Shown here: in pieces, positions 1 through 5,158 of the stretch
Layout: every line of letters begins with the position of its first letter
How positions within the stretch are numbered: position 1 is the first letter of the stretch
Origin: Actinomycetota bacterium
Lineage (GTDB): Bacteria > Actinomycetota > Actinomycetes > Nanopelagicales > Nanopelagicaceae
Direction of reading: 5' to 3'
DNA length: 5,229 nt
Assembly: GCA_016870855.1 (NCBI GenBank)
Contig: VGAF01000079.1
Location: 1 to 5,229, forward strand
Made by a program: the position numbers and the translations under genes
The notes under the pieces: generated by a model
The model's database searches: none
Told to the model about the DNA's origin: nothing
What the model saw: the letters and a program-made list of their open reading frames with translations, nothing else

Positions 1-141
1 CTTGTTATGAATCTCTCCGGAGCTGGCGGGGGAGCTCTTGCCGGCGTCATTATCGGAACGCTCTCATATGGTTGGTTATGCGTCTTTGCTGCGATACCAG
101 TCTCGCTACTAGGCATTTGGTCGCTTAAAATTAATAACTAA
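1..141 (+). CDS. MFS-type transporter, C-terminal fragment (5' end outside window)
   Basis: Frame 1 is open from the window edge to a TAA at 139-141 and gives 46 residues. Residues about 8-24 are rich in glycine, alanine and isoleucine (SGAGGGALAGVI), and residues about 26-41 (LCVFAAIPVSLLGIW) form a second hydrophobic stretch. These look like the last two helices of a major facilitator superfamily permease, followed by a short tail ending in KINN. The Gly/Ala-rich penultimate helix after an N-x-S-G is common in MFS drug or sugar exporters, but the substrate cannot be read from this fragment. The stop overlaps the start of glbO by one base (TAATG), so the two genes are probably co-transcribed and translationally coupled. 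Another polytopic permease family is possible. The membrane-protein assignment is firm, and the MFS label is an inference from the helix pattern. Confidence 0.65.
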   Translation, partial: LVMNLSGAGGGALAGVIIGTLSYGWLCVFAAIPVSLLGIWSLKINN

Positions 142-518
142 TGAGCCTTTATGAAGAGATGGGCGGACGAGCTACTTTCGAAAAGTTAGTCTCGTATTTC
201 TACGCTTTAGTCTCCGTCGATCCAGTTCTGCGACCGATGTACCCAGAAGATGACATCAAAGGCGCTGCCGAACGATTATTAATGTTCCTTGAACAATACT
301 GGGGCGGCCCGAGCACATATAGCGAGCAGAGAGGTCATCCAAGGCTACGGATGCGCCACGCTGCATTTCATATTGGCGAGATGGAACGGGATGTCTGGTT
401 ACGGCATATGAAATCAGCGGTCGATGAATTAGAAATGCGGGATGATTTAAGAGAAGAGCTTTGGAGTTACTTAGTTATGGCTGCGAACTCTATGGTCAAT
501 CAGCCGCGAGCTTTTTGA
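141..518 (+). CDS. glbO: Group II truncated haemoglobin (trHbO)
   Basis: This 125-residue haem protein aligns almost without gaps to mycobacterial GlbO as I recall that sequence. Visible haem-pocket residues are Tyr21 (B10), Tyr34 (CD1) in the MYPEDD motif, Ala42 (E7), Leu46 (E11), proximal His73 (F8) in RLRMRHAAF, and Trp86 (G8). The group II signature FLEQYWGGP lies at 49-57 and SEQRGHPRLRMRH at 61-73. The family is cytoplasmic, 2-over-2 alpha-helical and binds O2, NO and peroxide. Proposed roles are protection from oxidative or nitrosative stress and oxygen delivery to the respiratory chain. The role in this organism is inferred. The ATG overlaps the upstream transporter stop (TAATG) and has no clear Shine-Dalgarno sequence, which suggests coupled translation. 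Its last 19 bases overlap the convergent mscS gene. Length is normal and no key residue is missing. Confidence 0.96.
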   Translation: MSLYEEMGGRATFEKLVSYFYALVSVDPVLRPMYPEDDIKGAAERLLMFLEQYWGGPSTYSEQRGHPRLRMRHAAFHIGEMERDVWLRHMKSAVDELEMRDDLREELWSYLVMAANSMVNQPRAF

Positions 519-1060
519 GATCTATTTCCAACTTTCAAGATCTCACCATTTCGCAAATACCATAAGGTTCCTTGGCGATCACGAATAGTTGTGATTCGAA
601 GGCCGACAGTCTCAACTTTTCCTTTTACGTCTAGTACTTCAACTTGATCACCTACGCCATATTGGTCTTCTACCAACATGATGATTCCGGAGAAAACATC
701 GCGGACGATTGTTTGTGCGCCAAGACCAACCGCAAATCCAACAACGCCAGCAGAAGCGACAAGCGGACCAAGATCAACTCCTAATTCACCAAGGATCATC
801 GCTCCAGCAATTAAACCAATCAAAGCTTTGGAGGAACTCTTTAGAACTGAGGCCGCAGTACGTGCTCGCTCACGTTGGCGAGTTGCTTGGGTGCGTTCTC
901 CCGGGATGAAATCTGCATCAGCGACTTTTGAGAGCGCTTTAACGATTGCTCTTGATGCGACCCGTTGGAGAACTAAGGCGATAACGAGGATGACCAATAT
1001 GCGGACCGGAGCCCCTAAAAACCAATCAAGGGCTTCCTTTGCGCTGAAATCGAGCTCCAT
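500..1060 (-). CDS. Small MscS-family mechanosensitive ion channel, lacking the usual C-terminal domain
   Basis: The 186-residue membrane protein has a first helix at about 15-34 (APVRILVILVIALVLQ), a basic/charged linker at about 50-70, a second helix at about 77-95, and the MscS pore helix TM3 at about 98-128. TM3 carries the Ala/Gly-rich packing face (SAGVVGFAVGLGAQ) and then VRDVFSGI and EDQYGVGDQVEV, the entry to the beta domain. RNGEILKVGNRSQ at 170-182 matches the end of that domain. MscS channels form heptamers in the inner membrane and open under tension to release solutes after osmotic downshock. The protein ends four residues after this motif, so the alpha/beta cage domain of E. 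coli MscS is absent. I found no frame on this strand beyond the stop that continues the domain. The 3' end lies inside glbO by 19 bp. Start ATG is at 1058-1060 with no Shine-Dalgarno sequence. A TANNNT box nearby suggests a leaderless or nearly leaderless mRNA. Confidence 0.9.
   Translation of the reverse strand: MELDFSAKEALDWFLGAPVRILVILVIALVLQRVASRAIVKALSKVADADFIPGERTQATRQRERARTAASVLKSSSKALIGLIAGAMILGELGVDLGPLVASAGVVGFAVGLGAQTIVRDVFSGIIMLVEDQYGVGDQVEVLDVKGKVETVGLRITTIRDRQGTLWYLRNGEILKVGNRSQKARG
516..545. repeat. 8-bp inverted repeat at the glbO/mscS convergent junction
   Basis: Arms TGAGATCT (516-523) and AGATCTCA (538-545) are perfect inverted copies around a 14-base spacer. The left arm begins exactly at the glbO stop TGA. 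The RNA from either strand could form an 8-bp hairpin at this tail-to-tail junction. There is no T-run on the downstream side in either direction; the T5 tract (512-516) precedes the stem on the + strand. It is therefore not a textbook intrinsic terminator. The arms also encode the conserved GEI and RSQ of mscS, so protein constraint may explain them. An 8-bp repeat with a short loop is expected about once in a window this long, so only the position makes it notable. Confidence 0.45.
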
Positions 1061-1069
1061 TTGAGCGGG

Positions 1070-1075
1070 ACTTTA
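1070..1075 (-). promoter_or_regulatory. Candidate -10 box (TAAAGT) of mscS
   Basis: Read on the minus strand, TAAAGT fits the actinobacterial TANNNT -10 consensus and lies 9 bases before the mscS ATG. This spacing places the transcription start within a few bases of the ATG, consistent with a leaderless or nearly leaderless mRNA and with the lack of a Shine-Dalgarno sequence. An overlapping TATAAA (1072-1077) is an alternative register. No good -35 element is visible 16-18 bp upstream. This is inference from sequence pattern only. Confidence 0.35.
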
Positions 1076-1078
1076 TAA

Positions 1079-1107
1079 GAATTTAACCCGAATTCCGCAC
1101 AATTCCG
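1079..1107. repeat. Phased short repeats in the divergent control region
   Basis: GAATT at 1079-1083, GAATT at 1090-1094 and CAATT at 1100-1104 recur at 11- and 10-bp steps. The second and third are part of a 7-bp direct repeat AATTCCG (1091-1097 and 1101-1107). Spacing of one helical turn puts the copies on one face of the DNA, as in a bent segment or a multi-site operator. They lie where the -35 region of mscS would be. The repeats are plain in the sequence; any binding function is a guess. Confidence 0.4.
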
Positions 1108-1133
1108 AGAGAGTTCAGGCAGGATTTCCCCCA

Positions 1134-1152
1134 CGACGCGAGCCACGCGTTG
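1134..1152 (+). other. Small GC-rich hairpin upstream of the HNH start
   Basis: CGACGCG (1134-1140) pairs with CGCGTTG (1146-1152) around a 5-base loop AGCCA. This gives seven pairs including one G-T wobble. A CCCCC tract just before it (1128-1132) could additionally pair with the GGGG (1159-1162) of the likely ribosome-binding sequence and enclose the hairpin. If the HNH mRNA starts upstream of 1128, this structure could partly mask the ribosome-binding site. No transcription start is known, so the role is speculative. Confidence 0.3.
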
Positions 1153-1155
1153 CAT

Positions 1156-1162
1156 AAAGGGG
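1156..1162 (+). promoter_or_regulatory. Probable ribosome-binding site that sets the GTG start of the HNH gene
   Basis: AAAGGGG lies nine bases before GTG 1172-1174. A second in-frame GTG at 1178-1180 would be 15 bases away, too far, so the first GTG is preferred. The match to the AAGGAGG consensus is partial. Confidence 0.45.
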
Positions 1163-1171
1163 TTTAGCAAA

Positions 1172-1699
1172 GTGTCGGTGACGACGAGAAGGACTTTAGT
1201 TCTAAACGCCACCTACGAGCCACTAGGTGTCGTTTCTAATAGACGCGCGCTCATTTTAGTTTTGAACAATCGCGCAACAATGGTTGAAGAATCTGGCGTT
1301 GAGTTTCGGTATTCATCCGGATCAGTAGTTCTTCCCGCAGTAATTCGACTACATAAATTTGTAAAAATTCCATATCGCCACACCGTTCCGCTATCTCGAA
1401 GAGCAATCTTTGCTCGCGATGGTGGCCGTTGCGTTTATTGCGCAGCTACCGCAACCTCCATTGATCACGTAGTTCCAAGAAGTCGTGGTGGCGATCACTC
1501 TTGGGATAACGTCGTAAGCGCTTGCCACGGTTGCAATCATTTGAAGGCTGACAAAACTCTTAAAGAACTTGGTTGGAGATTGCGATATCTGCCACGTGAA
1601 CCAGTCGGAGCTGCATGGAGAATTCTTGGAACCGGTAGAGCTGAGAAGCGCTGGGTTCCTTATCTCGAACCATTTGGCGTCGTAGCCGCAACTGCCTAG
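1172..1699 (+). CDS. HNH endonuclease-fold protein (conserved actinobacterial family)
   Basis: The 175-residue protein opens with TLVLNATYEPLGVVS (8-22), the N-terminal signature of a widespread chromosomal HNH family, and carries the HNH core in its middle. Cys87 and Cys90 (RCVYC) and Cys118 and Cys121 (ACHGC) form a likely zinc knuckle. Asp98-His99, Asn113 and His123 (IDHVVPRSRGG, then DNVV, then CNHLKADKT) are the expected beta-beta-alpha-metal residues. The active site looks intact, so cleavage or nicking of nucleic acid is plausible, but the substrate and role of this family are not established to my knowledge. It is a stand-alone gene with no methyltransferase, phage or intein sequence nearby, which argues against a restriction or homing role. 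A similar gene lies beside glbO in M. tuberculosis (Rv2469c, from memory). It starts with GTG and is followed 9 bp later by a small membrane-protein gene, probably in the same operon. Confidence 0.93.
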   Translation: MSVTTRRTLVLNATYEPLGVVSNRRALILVLNNRATMVEESGVEFRYSSGSVVLPAVIRLHKFVKIPYRHTVPLSRRAIFARDGGRCVYCAATATSIDHVVPRSRGGDHSWDNVVSACHGCNHLKADKTLKELGWRLRYLPREPVGAAWRILGTGRAEKRWVPYLEPFGVVAATA

Positions 1700-1708
1700 A
1701 CTTCACTC

Positions 1709-1903
1709 ATGATCCTTGCGCTAAATGAAGATGGTTCGCTGCCCGGAGATCCGCTTCCATTCTTGGAGGGTTTTCTCTGGTTTTTTGTGGCACCTACCGC
1801 AATATTTCTTGCAGTATGGGTGCTTGTAGTCGCGTCTGAGAACCTAAAGAAGTCAAAGCGCAATCGCTACGAAGACGATGTAATCACTCGTATCAACGAG
1901 TAA
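1709..1903 (+). CDS. Small single-pass membrane protein of unknown function
   Basis: This 64-residue protein has an acidic N-terminal part (residues 1-20: E7, D8, D14, E20), one hydrophobic helix at about 22-42 (FLWFFVAPTAIFLAVWVLVVA) and a basic tail beginning KKSKRNR at 47-53. By the positive-inside rule the C-terminus is cytoplasmic and the short N-terminus outside. No catalytic motif is visible and I cannot name a function. It begins 9 bases after the HNH stop with no Shine-Dalgarno sequence, so translation may depend on ribosomes finishing the HNH gene. Small one-helix proteins of this general build are, as I recall, often found beside pepN in actinobacteria, which supports it as a real gene. 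Its TAA stop directly abuts the pepN stop on the other strand. A spurious frame is possible, but the helix and charge pattern make this unlikely. Confidence 0.8.
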   Translation: MILALNEDGSLPGDPLPFLEGFLWFFVAPTAIFLAVWVLVVASENLKKSKRNRYEDDVITRINE

Positions 1904-4444
1904 TTAACGATCTACTGCTTGAACTTTAAGCGCTCGCACTAACGAATCCTTAGCTTCCAAAACATGTCGACGGGGCGTCGGATGTGCATCCTTACCCGTG
2001 GAAGTTAGCCAAGCATCAGTCTTTGAGAGGGTCTCATTCGATACGACATAACTGGGGAAAAGTAAGTCGATAATGTTTGAAGAGTCCTCATATGACTTAG
2101 TGTTATAGATATCAAGGATTAGGCCGAAGTATCGATCAATGAACTTGGCATGGAAGTCACGGTGTAATGGGCGAGCGAAGCCTTGGATAGCCGACAATCG
2201 CATCCAGTTCGAGATCTCGAAGTTCTCAGTTGCCGTTTTAAATGCTTGCTCTTTCGCCTCGATATTAGGAATGGCTGCCATGCAACGCTCGCGAGCGAGT
2301 TGGCCAGTTAAGGTGTTATCGCGCTGCAACTCCGCATCGATTTCACTCACTCCAGCAAGACCGCGTTCAACTAGGCAGATAAGCAGGTGCCAACGAAGAT
2401 CTGCATCAATCGTTAATCCGTTTAACTTTCCATCGAGGAGTTCGCGAATCTTTCCGCCTTGGGCTGGGGTATGAGCTAGTGAGGCAAAAAAGCGAGCGAA
2501 TTGAAGTTGGAAATCACTTCCTGGCTTAGCTTTCTCCAGAAGATCGCCCATAACTGTTGCAATTTTTTCGCGCAACGAGTCACGATTCTTAGGAGCTGCA
2601 TAGACCTCGATAGCTGAAGCAAGTTGATTACCAAGCGCAGTCACCGTGGTGATGTCATCTTCGCCAGGTAAACCAGCGATTGCAATGTCGATGAAGTCGG
2701 AGGAGGAAATTTCTGCATCACGGAGCATGTCCCACGCGGCCGACCAACAGAGCGCTCTAGATAAGTTGTCGTTGAGCTTTCCAAGGTACGACTTCAAAGT
2801 TTCAATGGAACGCTGATCGAACCTAATCTTTGCGTAGGAAAGATCTTTATCGTTGATAAGTAGAAGGTCTGCAACTTTTTCGCCCTTTAACTTATCGACT
2901 GATGTGATTGCTCCGGCAACATCAAGTTCAACAGAAGTTCGTCGCTCTAAAACGCTTCCCTTAAGATCATAAAGTCCGACCGCCATACGATGTGGCCGCA
3001 ATTCACTTGAACCAGCCGGAATTAGCGGTGGCTCTTGCTTGATAGCGATTGACTCATAGGAATCGCAACTTACTTTTACTTCTGGGCGAAGTGTGTTCAC
3101 TCCCGCTGTTTGTAGCCATGTCGCAACCCAACTATCAAGTGAGCGACCACTCTTAGCTTCTAATTCATCGAGAAGATCTTTAAGTGTGGTGTTCTTGTAG
3201 GCGTGTTTTGCGAAATAAACCTGGAGCCCAGCGATGAAGTTATCGCGGCCCACATGGGCAACGAGTTGGTGAAGGACAGAAGCTCCCTTTGCATAAGTAA
3301 TGCCATCGAAGTTCGCCTTTACCGTTTCAATGTCGACCATATCGGCAGCGATTGGATGGGTAGAGCTGAGTTGATCTTGGCGGTACGCCCAATTTTTACG
3401 TTCTGCATTGAATCCCGCCCACGAATTCTTAAAGCGGGTGGCTTCAACAAGGGCCAGGTAAGAAGACCATTCAGCGAAGGATTCATTGAGCCACAAGTCA
3501 TCCCACCACTTCATCGTGACTAAATCTCCAAACCACATATGTGCCATCTCATGAAGAATTGTGTTGGCACGAGCGTTATACATCCGCTCCGTTACTTTGG
3601 ATCTAAATACGAGGAGTTCTTCGCGGAAGGTGACGCAACCGGCGTTCTCCATGGCGCCCCAGTTAAAGTCAACGACTGCGATCTGGTCATATTTATCGAA
3701 TGCATAGGCAAGTCCAAAGACTCGTTCGAAGTACTCAAATCCTTGCTTGGTAACAAGGAAGATTTCATCAGCATCTAAGTGTTGGAAGAGGGACTTTCGA
3801 CAATAGATTCCCATCGGAATCTTCTTCTTGCCGTTGTATTCGTCATGCACATGTGCGTAAGGACCGGCAACCACGGCGGTTATGTAAGTAGACATGATTG
3901 GAGTTGTGGTGAACTCCCACTTCTTCTTTCCATCCACATCGCTCTTATTTTTTACCGGATTGTTTGAAATCACTTCCCAATGCGCCGGCGCAATCACGGT
4001 GAAATCAAAGGTTGACTTCAAATCTGGTTGGTCAAAGCATGGATACATATTTCGGATAAAAGCAGTCTCGCCTTGCGAGTAGAGATATACCTCGTTATCA
4101 ACTGGATCGACCGATCGCTGTAGACCTTCACCAGTCTTTGAATAGATCGCCTCGACTTCGACAATCAACTCATTCTCAGCTTGGAGATCTTTCAAAAAGA
4201 GTGATTGACCAGTGAACTCACTTGGTTCAATCGGCTTGCCATTGAGCGTTGCTGATATCAATCTCTTTCCAACGGCATCAATAAAGGTGGAATAGCCTGG
4301 CTTTGAGCAGGCAAATGTCACCTTGGACTTGGAATAGAAGGTCTCCTCACCAGTTGTGACATCAAGGGTGACGTCGTAGTGATGGATCTTGAGATGTGCT
4401 GAGCGATCTGCGGCTTCAGCGCGCGAGAGATTGTTTCCTGGCAT
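1904..4444 (-). CDS. pepN: Aminopeptidase N, M1 zinc metallopeptidase
   Basis: This 846-residue cytosolic enzyme removes N-terminal residues from peptides in protein turnover. Counting from the ATG at 4442-4444, the substrate-anchoring GAMEN motif is at 263-267, and the zinc site HEMAH (His298, Glu299, His302) is followed by the third ligand Glu321 in WLNESFAEW. Tyr384 (ITYAKGA) is the transition-state tyrosine. The order is an N-terminal beta domain, a thermolysin-like catalytic domain to about 450, then a linker and the helical ERAP1-like C-terminal domain. The length fits actinobacterial PepN. No signal peptide is present. The frame extends four codons upstream to a TTG, but MPGNNLSRAEA is the usual start of the family and has GGATGG a few bases upstream, so the ATG is chosen. 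It abuts the small membrane-protein gene tail to tail with no gap and diverges from trmB across a very short control region. Confidence 0.97.
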   Translation of the reverse strand: MPGNNLSRAEAADRSAHLKIHHYDVTLDVTTGEETFYSKSKVTFACSKPGYSTFIDAVGKRLISATLNGKPIEPSEFTGQSLFLKDLQAENELIVEVEAIYSKTGEGLQRSVDPVDNEVYLYSQGETAFIRNMYPCFDQPDLKSTFDFTVIAPAHWEVISNNPVKNKSDVDGKKKWEFTTTPIMSTYITAVVAGPYAHVHDEYNGKKKIPMGIYCRKSLFQHLDADEIFLVTKQGFEYFERVFGLAYAFDKYDQIAVVDFNWGAMENAGCVTFREELLVFRSKVTERMYNARANTILHEMAHMWFGDLVTMKWWDDLWLNESFAEWSSYLALVEATRFKNSWAGFNAERKNWAYRQDQLSSTHPIAADMVDIETVKANFDGITYAKGASVLHQLVAHVGRDNFIAGLQVYFAKHAYKNTTLKDLLDELEAKSGRSLDSWVATWLQTAGVNTLRPEVKVSCDSYESIAIKQEPPLIPAGSSELRPHRMAVGLYDLKGSVLERRTSVELDVAGAITSVDKLKGEKVADLLLINDKDLSYAKIRFDQRSIETLKSYLGKLNDNLSRALCWSAAWDMLRDAEISSSDFIDIAIAGLPGEDDITTVTALGNQLASAIEVYAAPKNRDSLREKIATVMGDLLEKAKPGSDFQLQFARFFASLAHTPAQGGKIRELLDGKLNGLTIDADLRWHLLICLVERGLAGVSEIDAELQRDNTLTGQLARERCMAAIPNIEAKEQAFKTATENFEISNWMRLSAIQGFARPLHRDFHAKFIDRYFGLILDIYNTKSYEDSSNIIDLLFPSYVVSNETLSKTDAWLTSTGKDAHPTPRRHVLEAKDSLVRALKVQAVDR

Positions 4445-4480
4445 GCGCCCATCCAAGCAGAGATGGCACTCTTTGCCACT
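4445..4480. promoter_or_regulatory. Compact divergent pepN/trmB control region with inverted repeat TGGCA-N5-TGCCA
   Basis: Only 18 bp (if trmB starts at 4463) or 36 bp (if at 4481) separate the two divergent starts, so promoter elements must overlap the coding sequences. A perfect 5-bp inverted repeat, TGGCA (4464-4468) and TGCCA (4474-4478) with a 5-base spacer, sits here and could be a small operator or a hairpin. On the minus strand CATAGT (4478-4483) is a poor -10 candidate for pepN with no matching -35. No TANNNT box is well placed for trmB. Function is inferred from position only. Confidence 0.3.
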
Positions 4481-5158
4481 ATGGAGCAGGTCACTCCCAA
4501 GAACTTCAGATTAAGAAGTTTCCGCCTCAGGGGAGAGCGGATGACAAAGGCCCAGTCCGATGCGCTAGCCAATCATTGGAATAGATTTGAAATTCCACTT
4601 GAGGGAACAATGGATCCCCACTCGCTTTTCTATGCAATCAAACCGAAGGAAGTTATCTTCGAAATCGGAAGTGGAATGGGGGAGGCAACTGCACAAATTG
4701 CAGCTGCTAATCCAGAAAACGGATATGTTGCGGTAGAAGTTCATAAACCAGGCATTGGCGCCTTGATAATTCGAGCCGAGAGTTTGGGGTTAAGGAACTT
4801 AAAGATAATCAATGAAGATATTTGGGATGTATTAAATGAATATATCGCCGATCACACTATCGACAAATTCCACATCTTCTTCCCGGATCCGTGGCCGAAA
4901 CGCAGCCAATCAAAGCGACGACTTCTTCAACCGCCCTTTATCTCGCTATTAGCTAAGAAGATAAAGATTGGTGGGGAAGTATGTATCGCAACTGATTGGC
5001 TCCCGTATGCAAAAGATATAGAGAAGAGTTTCGCTCAAGTTCTTGAATTTAAAGGTGGAGTTGTCCCAAGACCGGATTGGCGCCCAATCACAAAGTTTGA
5101 AGAAAAAGGAATTTCAAAAGAGCACGTTGTAACTGACTTCTGTTACCGAAGGGTTTAG
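4463..5158 (+). CDS. trmB: tRNA (guanine-N7-)-methyltransferase (m7G46)
   Basis: The 231-residue Rossmann-fold methyltransferase transfers a methyl group from S-adenosylmethionine to N7 of G46 in the tRNA variable loop. Visible motifs are GERMTKAQ (24-31), typical of the TrmB N-terminus; the SAM-binding EIGSGMGE (67-74); the acidic EVH (92-94) after strand 2; NEDIWDVL (117-124); the active-site segment FPDPWPKR (140-147); TDW (177-179); and RPITKFEEKG (207-216), which carries the conserved Thr and Glu. The segment after FPDPW reads PKRSQSKRRL, whereas bacterial TrmB usually has RHH or RHN before KRR, so the His often thought to aid catalysis is Gln149 here. The start is uncertain: ATG 4463 gives the longest frame, while ATG 4481 gives 225 residues and a roomier promoter. 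Neither has a Shine-Dalgarno sequence. The gene diverges from pepN and converges on rpiB, with overlapping stop codons. Confidence 0.96.
   Translation: MALFATMEQVTPKNFRLRSFRLRGERMTKAQSDALANHWNRFEIPLEGTMDPHSLFYAIKPKEVIFEIGSGMGEATAQIAAANPENGYVAVEVHKPGIGALIIRAESLGLRNLKIINEDIWDVLNEYIADHTIDKFHIFFPDPWPKRSQSKRRLLQPPFISLLAKKIKIGGEVCIATDWLPYAKDIEKSFAQVLEFKGGVVPRPDWRPITKFEEKGISKEHVVTDFCYRRV

Larger units (their letters stand above)
1061..1171. other. Divergent intergenic control region between mscS and the HNH gene
   Basis: This 111-bp stretch is the only sizeable non-coding gap in the window and separates two divergently read genes, so it should hold promoters for both. It contains a TANNNT box for mscS, A/T-rich pentamers repeated at 10-11 bp spacing (1079-1107), a small GC-rich hairpin (1134-1152), a C5 tract (1128-1132) and an AAAGGGG ribosome-binding-like sequence (1156-1162) before the HNH start. 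I could not identify a convincing -10/-35 pair for the HNH gene. No open frame here looks like a real gene. Confidence 0.6.

Noticed and set aside
709..909. Gln-rich 66-residue frame listed on the + strand
   Set aside because: It lies inside mscS, and its listed translation does not agree with what I read at these coordinates, so it was not treated as a gene.
678..1064. 128-residue open frame on the + strand
   Set aside because: It is antisense to most of the MscS gene, whose helices and motifs are clear, and the translation has no recognisable fold or composition.
1015..1212. 65-residue frame on the minus strand across the divergent control region
   Set aside because: It overlaps both the mscS start and the HNH start and shows no domain; the region is better explained as a promoter region.
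1172..1699. HNH gene as part of a restriction, phage or homing system
   Set aside because: No methyltransferase, terminase, intein or mobile-element sequence is nearby, and the neighbours are ordinary chromosomal genes in a conserved order.
2286..2297. 12-bp perfect palindrome CGCTCGCGAGCG
   Set aside because: It lies inside pepN coding for an Ala-Arg-Glu-Arg stretch. About one 12-bp palindrome is expected by chance in a window this size.
2139..2474. 111-residue + strand frame inside pepN
   Set aside because: It is antisense to the helical C-terminal domain of PepN, with a Ser/Arg-rich shadow composition.
3203..4082. Several 60-106-residue frames on both strands inside pepN
   Set aside because: All overlap the catalytic part of PepN, where the GAMEN and HEXXH motifs show which frame is real. 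None has its own motif or ribosome-binding site.
4445..4456. Four-codon extension of pepN to a TTG start
   Set aside because: The family start MPGNNL is an ATG with a weak GGATGG upstream; the TTG has no ribosome-binding site and would shrink the trmB gap further.
4318..4584. Frames overlapping the pepN and trmB 5' ends (84 residues on -, 62 residues on +)
   Set aside because: They run through both real starts in other frames and carry no recognisable domain.
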